Of a stretch of DNA of 64,000 bases, positions 43,170-51,673 are shown piece by piece. Position 1 is the stretch's first letter; each line of letters begins with the position of its first letter. The position numbers and the translations under genes were made by a program. The stretch comes from Bosea sp. (in: a-proteobacteria) (GTDB taxonomy: Bacteria > Pseudomonadota > Alphaproteobacteria > Rhizobiales > Beijerinckiaceae), in contig JAAVVV010000001.1 of assembly GCA_023910605.1 (NCBI GenBank), forward strand, positions 3,214,698 through 3,278,697, given 5' to 3'. The notes under the pieces are model-generated. The model had not been told where the DNA came from. It made no database searches and was given only the letters and a program-made list of their open reading frames with translations.

Positions 43170-43790
43170 TCACGCTTCGATCAAGGGAACATGCGGCGCC
43201 GCATCGCGCCGCATGACGCCGTTTAGGCGAGGGTCGTCGCAGATTTCGATCTGCACCTTGCACGGCACGAAGCCCGAGCTTCGATAAAAGGCCAGCGCCC
43301 CGGGATGATCGAAGCTGCAGGTATGCAGCCAGACGCGCTCGACGCCCGGCCGCCACGCCAGCTTGAGCGCCCGGTTCATCAGCCAGCGCCCGGCGCCCTG
43401 CCCGATTTCGCTTTCCAGCAGGCCCAGGAACACGATCTCGCATTCGCCGTCCACGCGTCGGTCGAGTTCGAGCAGGCCGCAGTCGCGCCCGTCACGCTGC
43501 ACGACAAAGGCTTCCACGTCCGGATCAGCCAGGATGCGGCCAAGCTTCGCCGGCGCGATGGCGAGGCGGCTGAACCACATCCAGCGCTCCCCGAGCGCGC
43601 GATAGATCGACAGATAGCGCGCGACAGCGGCGCCATCGATCCGTTCGAGCGACAACTGCGCGTGGACATCGCCATTGCGGGCGGCAGGGGGCGCGGCGCG
43701 CATCTCCAGATGAGTCACCACTGCGGCGATCTTGCCGGGCGGAACATCGCTGTAGCCGTCAAGGTTGAGAAGGGTTGCGCCGGTGATCAT
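43170..43790 (-). CDS. GNAT family N-acetyltransferase
   Basis: This is a 206-residue GNAT protein. The acetyl-CoA-binding region is VFLGLLESEIGQGAGRWLMN (Q-x-G-x-G/A) and the C-terminal part has LHTCSFDHPGALAFYRSSGF, both standard. ATG 43790 has GGAG seven bases upstream and is preferred to ATG 43802. Substrate unknown. It is convergent with fliJ (nine-base gap). It could modify a flagellar protein, but nothing shows this beyond position. Confidence 0.85.
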   Translation of the reverse strand: MITGATLLNLDGYSDVPPGKIAAVVTHLEMRAAPPAARNGDVHAQLSLERIDGAAVARYLSIYRALGERWMWFSRLAIAPAKLGRILADPDVEAFVVQRDGRDCGLLELDRRVDGECEIVFLGLLESEIGQGAGRWLMNRALKLAWRPGVERVWLHTCSFDHPGALAFYRSSGFVPCKVQIEICDDPRLNGVMRRDAAPHVPLIEA

Positions 43791-43943
43791 GCGGCTCTCC
43801 ATGCATCAGCTCTGGCTCTGCGGTCGCCAGCCGTTTCGTGATGTGCCAGCCTGTTCCGATCCGCAACCCCGTTCAAGGAGCCGTCCATGCCTCGCTGCCC
43901 ACGGGCCATCGCCCGCATCATCTCCAGCCGCAGCGCCTGACGC

Positions 43944-44990
43944 ATGGGAGACCGGATCCGGAGCCTCATCTGGCCGCTGATCGGCATCGTCGCCGTGCTG
44001 TGGTCCACAAGGCTGCTTTACCTCAAGCTGAAGGCGGAGGCCGCGACCGACCCCGCCGCTCTCGCGAAGCTCGATCAAGGCGGGCTGATCGGCAACATCG
44101 GCGTGATCGCGCGGGTCATCGGCGGCCGGATCTCCGAAATCGAGCCTGCCGCGATGGCGCTGGCGGTCGCATCCGCCGTGCTCGCCTATCTGGCGCTGGC
44201 CTGGTACGACAAGATCGCGCTGATGCATCTGGGCCGGGACAAGGGCATCTCCTTTCCTTACGTGGCGCTCACGGCCTTCGTCACCTATGCGCTGGCGCAC
44301 AACATCGGCGCCTCCGTGGTCTCCGGCGGGGCGGTACGCTACAGGGCCTACACCGCCAAGGGCCTGTCTGGCGCCGAGGTCGCGATCCTGGTGACGCTGT
44401 GCACCCTCACCTTCCTGTTCGCGACCGCGCTGATGCTGGGGCTGGCGCTCGTGCTTGCGCCCGATCTTCTTGCGCCGCTGACCCGGCTTTCGCACTGGTT
44501 CGCCGTGTCGGACCTGACCGCGAGGCTGGTGGGGCTCGGCCTGCTTGCCTTGTCGGCGGCCTATGCGGCCGGCGCCTTCCTCGGTCTCAAGCCATTGAAA
44601 CTGAAAGGCGCGCTCGTCGCCTATCCATCGCCGCGCATCGTGGCGCTCCAGGCCGTATTCGCCCCGCTCGAGATCATGGGTGCGGCAGGCATCATCTATT
44701 TCGCGTTGCCCCAAGCCGGGCACCCTGGCTTCTTCCTCGTGCTTGGCGCGTTCCTTCTGTCCTTCTCCGCAGGGCTGATCAGCCAGGTTCCTGGCGGCGT
44801 GGGCGTGATGGAGGTGGTGTTCCTGGCCCTCATGCCTCACGTCCCGGCCTCCGCCGTCTTCGCGGCGCTGCTGGTCTGGCGGCTGCTCTATCTCATCGTG
44901 CCGCTGATGGTGGCGATACCGGTCGTGCTGCTCTTCGAGCGCGCACGCTACAAGGCCGGGCGCGCGGCAGGGATGGCTGCGAAGAGCTGA
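43944..44990 (+). CDS. UPF0104/YbhN family membrane protein (flippase-like domain)
   Basis: This is a 348-residue protein with about eight transmembrane helices. Conserved features of the lysylphosphatidylglycerol synthase/YbhN transmembrane family are ALAHNIGASVVSGGAVRYRA, FSAGLISQVPGGVGVMEVVF (the PGGxGxxE motif) and AALLVWRLLYLIVPL. Members are inner-membrane proteins linked to lipid or polyprenyl translocation. The soluble aminoacyl transferase domain of MprF is absent. It is convergent with flhA (10-base gap). Confidence 0.82.
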   Translation: MGDRIRSLIWPLIGIVAVLWSTRLLYLKLKAEAATDPAALAKLDQGGLIGNIGVIARVIGGRISEIEPAAMALAVASAVLAYLALAWYDKIALMHLGRDKGISFPYVALTAFVTYALAHNIGASVVSGGAVRYRAYTAKGLSGAEVAILVTLCTLTFLFATALMLGLALVLAPDLLAPLTRLSHWFAVSDLTARLVGLGLLALSAAYAAGAFLGLKPLKLKGALVAYPSPRIVALQAVFAPLEIMGAAGIIYFALPQAGHPGFFLVLGAFLLSFSAGLISQVPGGVGVMEVVFLALMPHVPASAVFAALLVWRLLYLIVPLMVAIPVVLLFERARYKAGRAAGMAAKS

Positions 44991-45000
44991 TGCGCCAGGC

Positions 45001-47142
45001 TCATATGCTGCCCACGGTCTTCAGCCGTGCGCGCGGGTGGATCTCCGCCTGGGCCAGCACAGGTGTCTCGCGCCTGAATCGCTCGATGATCTGGCGCACG
45101 AAGGGCCGCGCATGGCCCGAGCAGACCAGAACCGGCATCTCGCCCATGCGCGCCGCCTCGTCGAAGCGCTCGCGCACCACCTTGACGAATTCCTGAAGCC
45201 GGGACGGCTGCATGGTGAGGTGGCGGTTGTCGCCGTCGCCGACGATCGCATCGCCGAAGGCGCCCTCCCAGGCCGGCGAGAGCGTGATGATGGGCAACTG
45301 CCCATTGGGCGCGGTGTACTGCGCGCAGAGCTGCCGGCCGAGGCGCGAGCGCACATGCTCGACGATGTCGCGCGGGTTCTTCATGGAGCCGGCCGCTTCG
45401 GAAATGCCCTCGATGATGTTGCCCAGATCGCGCACCGAGACGCGCTCGGCGAGCAGGAGCTGGAGCACGCGCTGGATGCCCGTGGTCGAGATCAGCGCGG
45501 GGACGATCTCCTTCACCAGATCGGCGTGCTCCTTGGGCAGCTCGCGCAGCAGCTTCTGCGTCTCCACATGGCTGAGCAGCTCCGGCATGTTGGCCTTCAG
45601 CACCTCGGTGAGGTGGGTGGACACCACGGTCGCCGCATCCACCACCGTGTAGCCGCGCAGTTGCGCCTCGTCGCGCAGCGCATTGTCGATCCAGGTGGCG
45701 GGCAGCCCGAAGGTCGGCTCCAGCACATGCTGGCCCGGCAGGTCGACCTGCCCGCCCATCGGGTCCATGCACATGAACTGGTTGGGGTAGATGACGCCGG
45801 TGCCCGCGTCGATCTCCTTGACCTTGATGATGTAGATGTTGGCTTCCAGCGCGACATTGTCGACGATCCGCACGCTCGGCATGACGAAGCCGAACTCCCC
45901 GGCCAGCTGGCGGCGCAGCGCCTTGACCTGCTCGGTGAGTCGGTCCTCGCCGATCGATCCGTTGACCAGCGGCAGAAGACCGTAGCCGATCTCGATCTTG
46001 AGCTCGTCCATCTTGAGGATGTCGGCCATCGTCTCCTCGCGGGAGGCATCGACCGAATCGGCGGCAGGGCGGCCGGCTGCGGTGTCCTGCGCTGCCTTCG
46101 CCGCAATCTTGGCCGCGCTGGTCACCTTGTCGAACTTCCAGGCAAGATAGGCGGCCCCCGCCGCAAGCGTGGCGAAGGGGATGAAGGGGATTCCCGGCAG
46201 CATGGCCATGACGCCCATCACCCCCGCAGACATGCCGAGGGCCTTGGGATAGCTCGACATCTGGCGCACCAGCGCCTTGTCGGCCGCGCCGCGCACGCCA
46301 GCCTTGGACACCAGCAGGCCCGCCGCGGTCGACACGATCAGCGCCGGGATCTGGCTGACGAGACCATCGCCGACCGAAAGGGTGGTGTAGGTGGTCGCCG
46401 CCGCGCCAAAGCTCATGCCGCGCTGGGCGACGCCGATCAAGATGCCGCCGATGACGTTGATGAAGGTGATGATGATGCCGGCGATGGCGTCGCCACGCAC
46501 GAATTTGGAGGCGCCGTCCATGGCGCCGAAGAAGGATGCTTCATCTTCCAGGGCCGTGCGGCGCCGCCGCGCTTCATCCTGGTCGATCAGCCCGGCGGAC
46601 AGGTCTGCGTCGATCGCCATCTGCTTGCCCGGCATCGCATCCAGCGTGAAGCGCGCGGCAACTTCCGCGATGCGCCCCGAGCCCTTGGTGATGACGATGA
46701 AATTGACCAGCACCAGGATGAAGAAGACGATCACCCCGATGACGAAATTGCCACCCATGATGAAGCCGCCGAAGGCCTCGATCACATGGCCGGCCGCATG
46801 CGGACCCTCGTGGCCATTGCTCAGGATCAGGCGCGTCGAGGCGATGTTGAGCGCCAGCCTGAGCATGGTGACCACCAGCAGCACAGTGGGGAAGGACGAG
46901 AATTCGAGCGGCTCCTCGATGAACAACGCCGTCATCAGAACCAGCACCGACAGGATGATCGACACGGCCAGCAGCATGTCGAGCAGCAGCGGCGGCAGCG
47001 GCATGATGAAGACGACAAGGATGCCGACGACGCCGAAGGCGAGCAACAGATCGGGTCTGCGCGCCAGGATGCCGATTTGGCCCATGGTCGGCATCTTCAT
47101 GCCGCCGGCCAGCGGCGCCTTGCCCACCGTCGCGTCGCTCAT
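45001..47142 (-). CDS. flhA: Flagellar biosynthesis protein FlhA
   Basis: This is a 713-residue export-gate protein. The N-terminal half has eight transmembrane helices. The FHIPEP family block is NFIVITKGSGRIAEVAARFT plus LDAMPGKQMAIDADL, and a conserved RRTALEDEASFFGAMDGASK follows. The C-terminal half is the cytoplasmic ring domain (MPSVRIVDNVALEANIYI) that receives export substrates and FliJ. ATG 47142 fits the family; the frame is open four codons further. A TTAACCAT element lies about 95 bases upstream. It is transcribed alone. Confidence 0.95.
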   Translation of the reverse strand: MSDATVGKAPLAGGMKMPTMGQIGILARRPDLLLAFGVVGILVVFIMPLPPLLLDMLLAVSIILSVLVLMTALFIEEPLEFSSFPTVLLVVTMLRLALNIASTRLILSNGHEGPHAAGHVIEAFGGFIMGGNFVIGVIVFFILVLVNFIVITKGSGRIAEVAARFTLDAMPGKQMAIDADLSAGLIDQDEARRRRTALEDEASFFGAMDGASKFVRGDAIAGIIITFINVIGGILIGVAQRGMSFGAAATTYTTLSVGDGLVSQIPALIVSTAAGLLVSKAGVRGAADKALVRQMSSYPKALGMSAGVMGVMAMLPGIPFIPFATLAAGAAYLAWKFDKVTSAAKIAAKAAQDTAAGRPAADSVDASREETMADILKMDELKIEIGYGLLPLVNGSIGEDRLTEQVKALRRQLAGEFGFVMPSVRIVDNVALEANIYIIKVKEIDAGTGVIYPNQFMCMDPMGGQVDLPGQHVLEPTFGLPATWIDNALRDEAQLRGYTVVDAATVVSTHLTEVLKANMPELLSHVETQKLLRELPKEHADLVKEIVPALISTTGIQRVLQLLLAERVSVRDLGNIIEGISEAAGSMKNPRDIVEHVRSRLGRQLCAQYTAPNGQLPIITLSPAWEGAFGDAIVGDGDNRHLTMQPSRLQEFVKVVRERFDEAARMGEMPVLVCSGHARPFVRQIIERFRRETPVLAQAEIHPRARLKTVGSI

Positions 47143-47236
47143 TGTCCGCCCCAAACCGGTAAGGATGCGGTCTTGTCACCGCGCCGCCCGGGCCGCAGCG
47201 CGCAGCCTTGGGCGATAGGCAGAATTTGCCGCCGGC

Positions 47237-47244
47237 ATGGTTAA
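47237..47244 (-). promoter_or_regulatory. CtrA half-site upstream of flhA
   Basis: The minus strand reads TTAACCAT, a form of the CtrA recognition half-site common in Hyphomicrobiales, about 95 bases upstream of flhA. A second TTAA at the expected seven-base spacing is not seen. The position fits CtrA control of an early flagellar gene. Confidence 0.4.
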
Positions 47245-47289
47245 TGAACCGTGAAGGCGCAGCTTGCGGAAAGGTCGCGGCCGCCCCGC

Positions 47290-48333
47290 TCAGTCCATGA
47301 TGAAGCCGCCATCATGCGCTGCCGCTATCCGTCCCAGCGCGGCGCGGAACATGTCGGTGGTCATCATCGCACGCAAGGCCTGCTCCAGCGTGGCGCCGGT
47401 GAGGTCGCCGGGCTCGTAATGCTCGATCTCGGCGCCAAGCCACAGATGCGCGAAGCGCTGGAGCGCCTCGCGCCCGGCCGGCGCCGCCATGTCCTCGCCC
47501 GTCATGTTCTTGGTCAGGAACCCGAAGATGGTGGCGGGATCGACCAGCGGCAGCGATGTCGGGTCGAGGCCCGCCAGCGCCGCGGCGAGCACATGGTCCG
47601 GATGGCCCGTCTGCTCATGGGCGCGGCCATGGTCGAACAGATGCCGCACCGTGCCCCAGTCCTGATAAGCGGCCGGAATGCGCGGCGCCAGCTCCATGGC
47701 CTCGCGCGCCCGATACCAGCGATTGAGGCCATCGAAGAAGGCGGGCTCGTAGTCCTCGGCCAGCAGCAGGGGCTCCCAGGACTCGTGCGAAGGTTCCATC
47801 GTGCCGGGCGCGACTGCCTCCACCAGAACGATCCGGGGCCGGTGCCGGCTCCAGTCATGGCCTGCGATGACGTCGGCCTCGGCGCCCTCGACATCGATCT
47901 TCAGCCAGTCGATGCGCCTGGGCGCATGAAGGTCGCAGAGCGCGGCCAGCGTCGTGACCGGGCGGCTTTGCGTGGCGTAGGAAGCGCCGAACTGCGCCGC
48001 GCCCCTGGCATTGCTTTCCACCATTGTGGAAAAACCGTGCAGCCCATCGACGGCATGGAATTCTGCATGGCCAGGACGCAGCCCAACCAGGCAATCGAGC
48101 GCGGTGTCGCGTGGCCTGATCGCGGCGTAGAGCCGGTGCAGTTGCGCCTGCGGCTCCACCACCAGCCCGCGCCAGCCCCTGAGATAGGCCATGAACGAAA
48201 CATTGTCCGCCACCGGATGGCCGCCGCCGATATCGATGTAGAAGCCAGGCGCCTCCCCGGCGAAGATCGCGGCGAGGTGCATGTCCTCCATGTTCTGCGA
48301 ATAGGACAGATCCATCGGGCTTTGCACTTTCAT
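47290..48333 (-). CDS. FkbM family methyltransferase with C-terminal extension
   Basis: This is a 347-residue protein. Residues 1-200 form an FkbM methyltransferase: YSQNMEDMHLAAIFAGEAPG, FYIDIGGGHPVADNVSF (SAM motif), GLVVEPQAQLHRLY, and RIDWLKIDVEGAEADVIAGH (FkbM hallmark). The last 140 residues, rich in His/Trp/Leu, are extra and show no motif I can name. Substrate unknown. It sits between flhA and unrelated genes, so flagellin glycan or envelope sugars are possible targets, though this is inference. Confidence 0.83.
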   Translation of the reverse strand: MKVQSPMDLSYSQNMEDMHLAAIFAGEAPGFYIDIGGGHPVADNVSFMAYLRGWRGLVVEPQAQLHRLYAAIRPRDTALDCLVGLRPGHAEFHAVDGLHGFSTMVESNARGAAQFGASYATQSRPVTTLAALCDLHAPRRIDWLKIDVEGAEADVIAGHDWSRHRPRIVLVEAVAPGTMEPSHESWEPLLLAEDYEPAFFDGLNRWYRAREAMELAPRIPAAYQDWGTVRHLFDHGRAHEQTGHPDHVLAAALAGLDPTSLPLVDPATIFGFLTKNMTGEDMAAPAGREALQRFAHLWLGAEIEHYEPGDLTGATLEQALRAMMTTDMFRAALGRIAAAHDGGFIMD

Positions 48334-48414
48334 TCAACGGACGCTCAACGTAAATTGTTTAGGGTCCATGCAGCAAGGGCGGGAAGGGTCGCCCTCCGGG
48401 GGCTGGAGGAAGAC

Positions 48415-48723
48415 ATGTAACGCGGCACTTTCCTGACCGCACTGATTGGTGGCCTCGCAGCCATCGCCCTGACGCCGACCCTCACCCAGGCGGCGGTGTC
48501 CGCCCCCGCTCCGGCTCCGGCTCCGGCGGCCCCGGAGGACCGTCCCAGGGCCATCGAGCTTTCGGCCGACGACAAGGCCATGCCGGACGAGGCCGACAAG
48601 GCCTACAGCCAGTATGGATACCGCCCCGTGCGCCACGTCAGGCATCGCCCTGTCCGTGTCGTGCGCCGCGCGGTGAGGCGCGTCTATGTGCGCCGCCCCG
48701 TCCGCGTGCTGCGATTCTATTGA
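48415..48723 (+). pseudogene. Small secreted Arg-rich protein gene interrupted by a stop at codon 2
   Basis: GGAGGA four bases before ATG 48415 is an excellent ribosome binding site, but codon 2 is TAA. In the same frame the next 100 codons read RGTFLTALIGGLAAIAL (a signal peptide after M-x) ending TQAA, an Ala/Pro linker, and a basic tail (YRPVRHVRHRPVRVVRRAV...). This is a coherent small secreted protein whose start is cut off by one substitution, for example AAA to TAA. Either the gene is dead or the base is a sequencing error. A GTG at 48496 inside the signal peptide is not a likely start. Confidence 0.6.
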
Positions 48724-48789
48724 TACTGGGCTGAAGGCGCTGCGGCGGCGCTGCGCTTGCAGGGCCGCAGCGCTGCCATTGCGTCTGCA

Positions 48790-49671
48790 TTACAGCAGGG
48801 AGTCGGGCAGTTTCTGCTGCGAGCGGTCGTTGATGCGCCTGTACCAGAGCGTCAGCAGCGTCGCGTTGATGACGATGAACAGAGAGTAGAGCGCCGGCAC
48901 GGCGATGATGCTCTGCTGCTGCACGCCCGTGAAGCTCAGCGCCACGATCGCGAGCGCGAGAGGCCCGTTCTGGATGCCGATCTCCATCGAGATGGTCTGC
49001 GCATTGCGCGGATGCAGCTTCAGCAGGGCGCTGAAGGCATAGCCCGCGGCAAATCCGAGCAAGCCCAGACCGATCACGGCGGCATACACCGAGATTGGCG
49101 TGCTCATGAGGAACTGCCAGTTGCGCGGCACCCAGGACACCATGATGAACAGGATGAAGAAGATCCCGAGCGCGCCGCCGATCAATTCCACCATGGCCCC
49201 GACATTGGCATTCCAGCGACGCAGCGCCATGCCGATCAGCACGGGAACAAGCAGGATGACCAGCGTGCGCACGATGTTGTCGGCAGGCACGGAGATGCCC
49301 AGCCCCGTCGCGTAGACCACGATCAGCAGCGGGATGAGCACCACGCCGAACACTGTGGAGTTCACGGTCATCAGCATCGACAGGGCCAGGTTGCCCTTGG
49401 CGAAGTAGGTGAAGATATTGGACGTGGTCCCCCCGGGCATGCACGACATGATGATCAGCCCGATCTTCACTTCAGGGGTGAGCGGCAGCAGCAGCGCCAG
49501 CGTGAAGCCGATCAGCGGCAGGAAGCCGTATTGCGAGACAAGCCCGATGAAGAGGCCGAAGGGCCTGCGCAGCGAACTCTTGAAGTCCTGAGGAGTCAGG
49601 GCCGCGCCCATGCCGAGCATGATGACGCCCATCATCAGCGCCAGAAGTGTCTGTTCGAAAGCTCCGACCAT
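48790..49671 (-). CDS. BASS family transporter (bile acid:sodium symporter-like)
   Basis: This is a 293-residue membrane protein with about nine helices. The BASS signatures are GMGAALTPQDFKSSLRRP, IGLIIMSCMPGGTTSNIFTY (conserved GG..SN crossing helix) and ISMEIGIQNGPLALAIV (E..IQN). It should be an inner-membrane Na+-coupled symporter for an organic anion such as a keto acid. The substrate is unknown. Its start is three bases from the fadD stop on the same strand, so the two are co-transcribed. Confidence 0.88.
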   Translation of the reverse strand: MVGAFEQTLLALMMGVIMLGMGAALTPQDFKSSLRRPFGLFIGLVSQYGFLPLIGFTLALLLPLTPEVKIGLIIMSCMPGGTTSNIFTYFAKGNLALSMLMTVNSTVFGVVLIPLLIVVYATGLGISVPADNIVRTLVILLVPVLIGMALRRWNANVGAMVELIGGALGIFFILFIMVSWVPRNWQFLMSTPISVYAAVIGLGLLGFAAGYAFSALLKLHPRNAQTISMEIGIQNGPLALAIVALSFTGVQQQSIIAVPALYSLFIVINATLLTLWYRRINDRSQQKLPDSLL

Positions 49672-49674
49672 GGT

Positions 49675-51423
49675 TCAGGCTGCCTTCATCGGAGCGGCGG
49701 CGGCTTTGGACGCCGCCTCGGCGCGCAGGTCCTTGCGCAGGATCTTGCCGACATTGGATTTCGGCAGCTCGGGCCGGAACTCCACGAACTTGGGCGCCTT
49801 GTAGGCGGCCAGCAGGGCCTTGCAGTGGGCCTTGACCTCGGCCTCCGTCAATGACGGATCGGCCGCCACGATGAAGGCCTTCACCGCCTCGCCGGCCGCG
49901 CCGTCCGGCACGCCGACGACGGCGACCTCGCGCACGGCCGGCAGGCGGGCCAGGCAATCCTCCACCTCGTTGGGATAGACGTTGAAGCCCGAAACCAGGA
50001 TCATGTCCTTCTTCCGGTCAACGATGCGCAGGTAGCCGTCCGGGTCCATGGTTGCGATGTCGCCGGTGCGGAAGAAGCCGTCCGCCGTCATCACCTTCTC
50101 CGTCTCGTCAGGCCGCCTCCAGTAGCCGACCATGACCTGTGGGCCCCGCACGCACAGTTCGCCGGGCTCGCCCATGGCCACGGCATTGTCCTCCGCATCG
50201 ATGAGGCGGATCTCGGTCGAGGGCACGGGGATGCCGATCGAGCCCTCGCGCGCCTTCCCGATCGGGTTGCCGGTCACCACGGGCGAGGTTTCGGTGAGGC
50301 CATAGCCCTCGATGACATGGGTTCCCGTCATGTTGAACCAGCGTTCGGCCACCGCGCCATGCAGCGCCATGCCGCCGGCGAAGGAAGCCTTGAGATGGCG
50401 GGGCGGGTTCTCGCTGAACCAGAACTCGTTCATGAGCCCGTTGAAGAGCGTGTTCACGCCGACGATCCAGGTGATGCGGTAATTCTCGAAGGCGCATTTC
50501 AGATTGGAGAGCGGCCTCGGATTGGGCACGAGGATGTTGCGGTTGCCCAGCCAGAAGAAGCCGAGCAGATTCAAGGTGAAGGCCAGGATGTGGTAGGTCG
50601 GGATGGCGGTCAGCACAACCTCCTCGCCCTTCTTCATGTGATGGTCGACGAAGGTCATGGTCTGGGCGACGTTCATCACCAGATTGCCATGCGTCAGCAT
50701 GGCGCCCTTGCTCACGCCGGTCGTGCCGCCGGTATATTGCAGCGCAGCCAGCGCCGTGCCGTCGAGCGAGGCTGTGTAGCTCTCGACCGCCTTCTTTTCG
50801 CCCTGCCGCCTGGCCTCGCCCGCGGCGATCGCGTCGGGCAGCCGGATATGGGCCACGGCGATGGGCGGAATCGACCGGTCCCAATGCTTCTGGATCAGGC
50901 CGATCACGCCCTTGACCATGGCCGGCATGAACTCGGCCACGCGCGTGACGATGATGTTCGGAACCGTGCAGTGCTGAAGCGCCTCGGTCAGCTTGTCCGC
51001 GAACATGTCAATGACGACCAGCGCCTTGGGCTCGGCATCGGCGAATTGCCGGCCCATCTCGTCTGCGGTGTAGAGCGGATTGACGTTGACCAGCACGCAG
51101 CCGGCCTTGAACACACCGAAGGCCACGACCGGGATTGAGAGCGAATTGGGCGCCTGCAGCGCCACACGGTCGCCAGCCTCAAGCCCGGCCACCTCGCGCA
51201 GATATACCGCAAACGCATCGGACAGCCTGTCCACCTCGGCGAAGCTGAGATCGCCATACATGCCGTTGGGCATCACTACGGTGTAGGCCGTGCGCTCGCC
51301 ATAGAGCCGGGCCGAAGCGCTGATCAGTTCAGCCACGGTGCGGAACGGCGGAGCCTCGATCTCGGGGGGGATCCCCGCCTGATAAAATGCAAGCCAGGGC
51401 CTGGCGCTCCTCGGCTCTGTCAT
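49675..51423 (-). CDS. fadD: Long-chain fatty acid-CoA ligase
   Basis: This is a 582-residue ANL-family ligase. The AMP-binding P-loop is YTGGTTGVSKGAMLTHGN, then IEGYGLTETSPVVTGNP, DGFFRTGDIATMDPDGYLRI, and RKKDMILVSGFNVYPNEVED in the hinge. The C-terminal catalytic Lys is in PKSNVGKILRKDL. It activates fatty acids to acyl-CoA through an acyl-AMP. It lies directly upstream of the BASS transporter. No other beta-oxidation genes are nearby. Confidence 0.92.
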   Translation of the reverse strand: MTEPRSARPWLAFYQAGIPPEIEAPPFRTVAELISASARLYGERTAYTVVMPNGMYGDLSFAEVDRLSDAFAVYLREVAGLEAGDRVALQAPNSLSIPVVAFGVFKAGCVLVNVNPLYTADEMGRQFADAEPKALVVIDMFADKLTEALQHCTVPNIIVTRVAEFMPAMVKGVIGLIQKHWDRSIPPIAVAHIRLPDAIAAGEARRQGEKKAVESYTASLDGTALAALQYTGGTTGVSKGAMLTHGNLVMNVAQTMTFVDHHMKKGEEVVLTAIPTYHILAFTLNLLGFFWLGNRNILVPNPRPLSNLKCAFENYRITWIVGVNTLFNGLMNEFWFSENPPRHLKASFAGGMALHGAVAERWFNMTGTHVIEGYGLTETSPVVTGNPIGKAREGSIGIPVPSTEIRLIDAEDNAVAMGEPGELCVRGPQVMVGYWRRPDETEKVMTADGFFRTGDIATMDPDGYLRIVDRKKDMILVSGFNVYPNEVEDCLARLPAVREVAVVGVPDGAAGEAVKAFIVAADPSLTEAEVKAHCKALLAAYKAPKFVEFRPELPKSNVGKILRKDLRAEAASKAAAAPMKAA

Positions 51424-51673
51424 CGATACCCCTCCCGGTTATTCTTCTCGTTGAACCGCCAGATAACACAGTCGGCTCAAAGATCGAGATAACAGGGAAA
51501 ATATGTAAATAGAGCACAGCGAAGGCCTGCCGCGTCACGACAGGAGACGGCGGCAGATCATGTCTTGGCGGGCATCTGGCGCACTGCCCGGCCCGCTCGC
51601 AAAGGCTCGCAGGGCTGGCCTCGCGGCCGCCGCCATCACGGCCAGACCCTGCCTCCGTTCGGGTGCGCGCGCC

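Noticed and set aside
45037-47244. Plus-strand open frame of 735 codons over flhA
   Set aside because: Antisense to an unmistakable flhA. The translation is rich in Arg/His/Asp with no domain.
48496-48723. GTG 48496 as the true start of a 75-residue protein
   Set aside because: It lies inside a signal-peptide coding stretch whose own ATG at 48415 has a strong ribosome binding site. A GTG start would leave a secreted-type protein without its signal, so a nonsense-mutated gene is the better reading.
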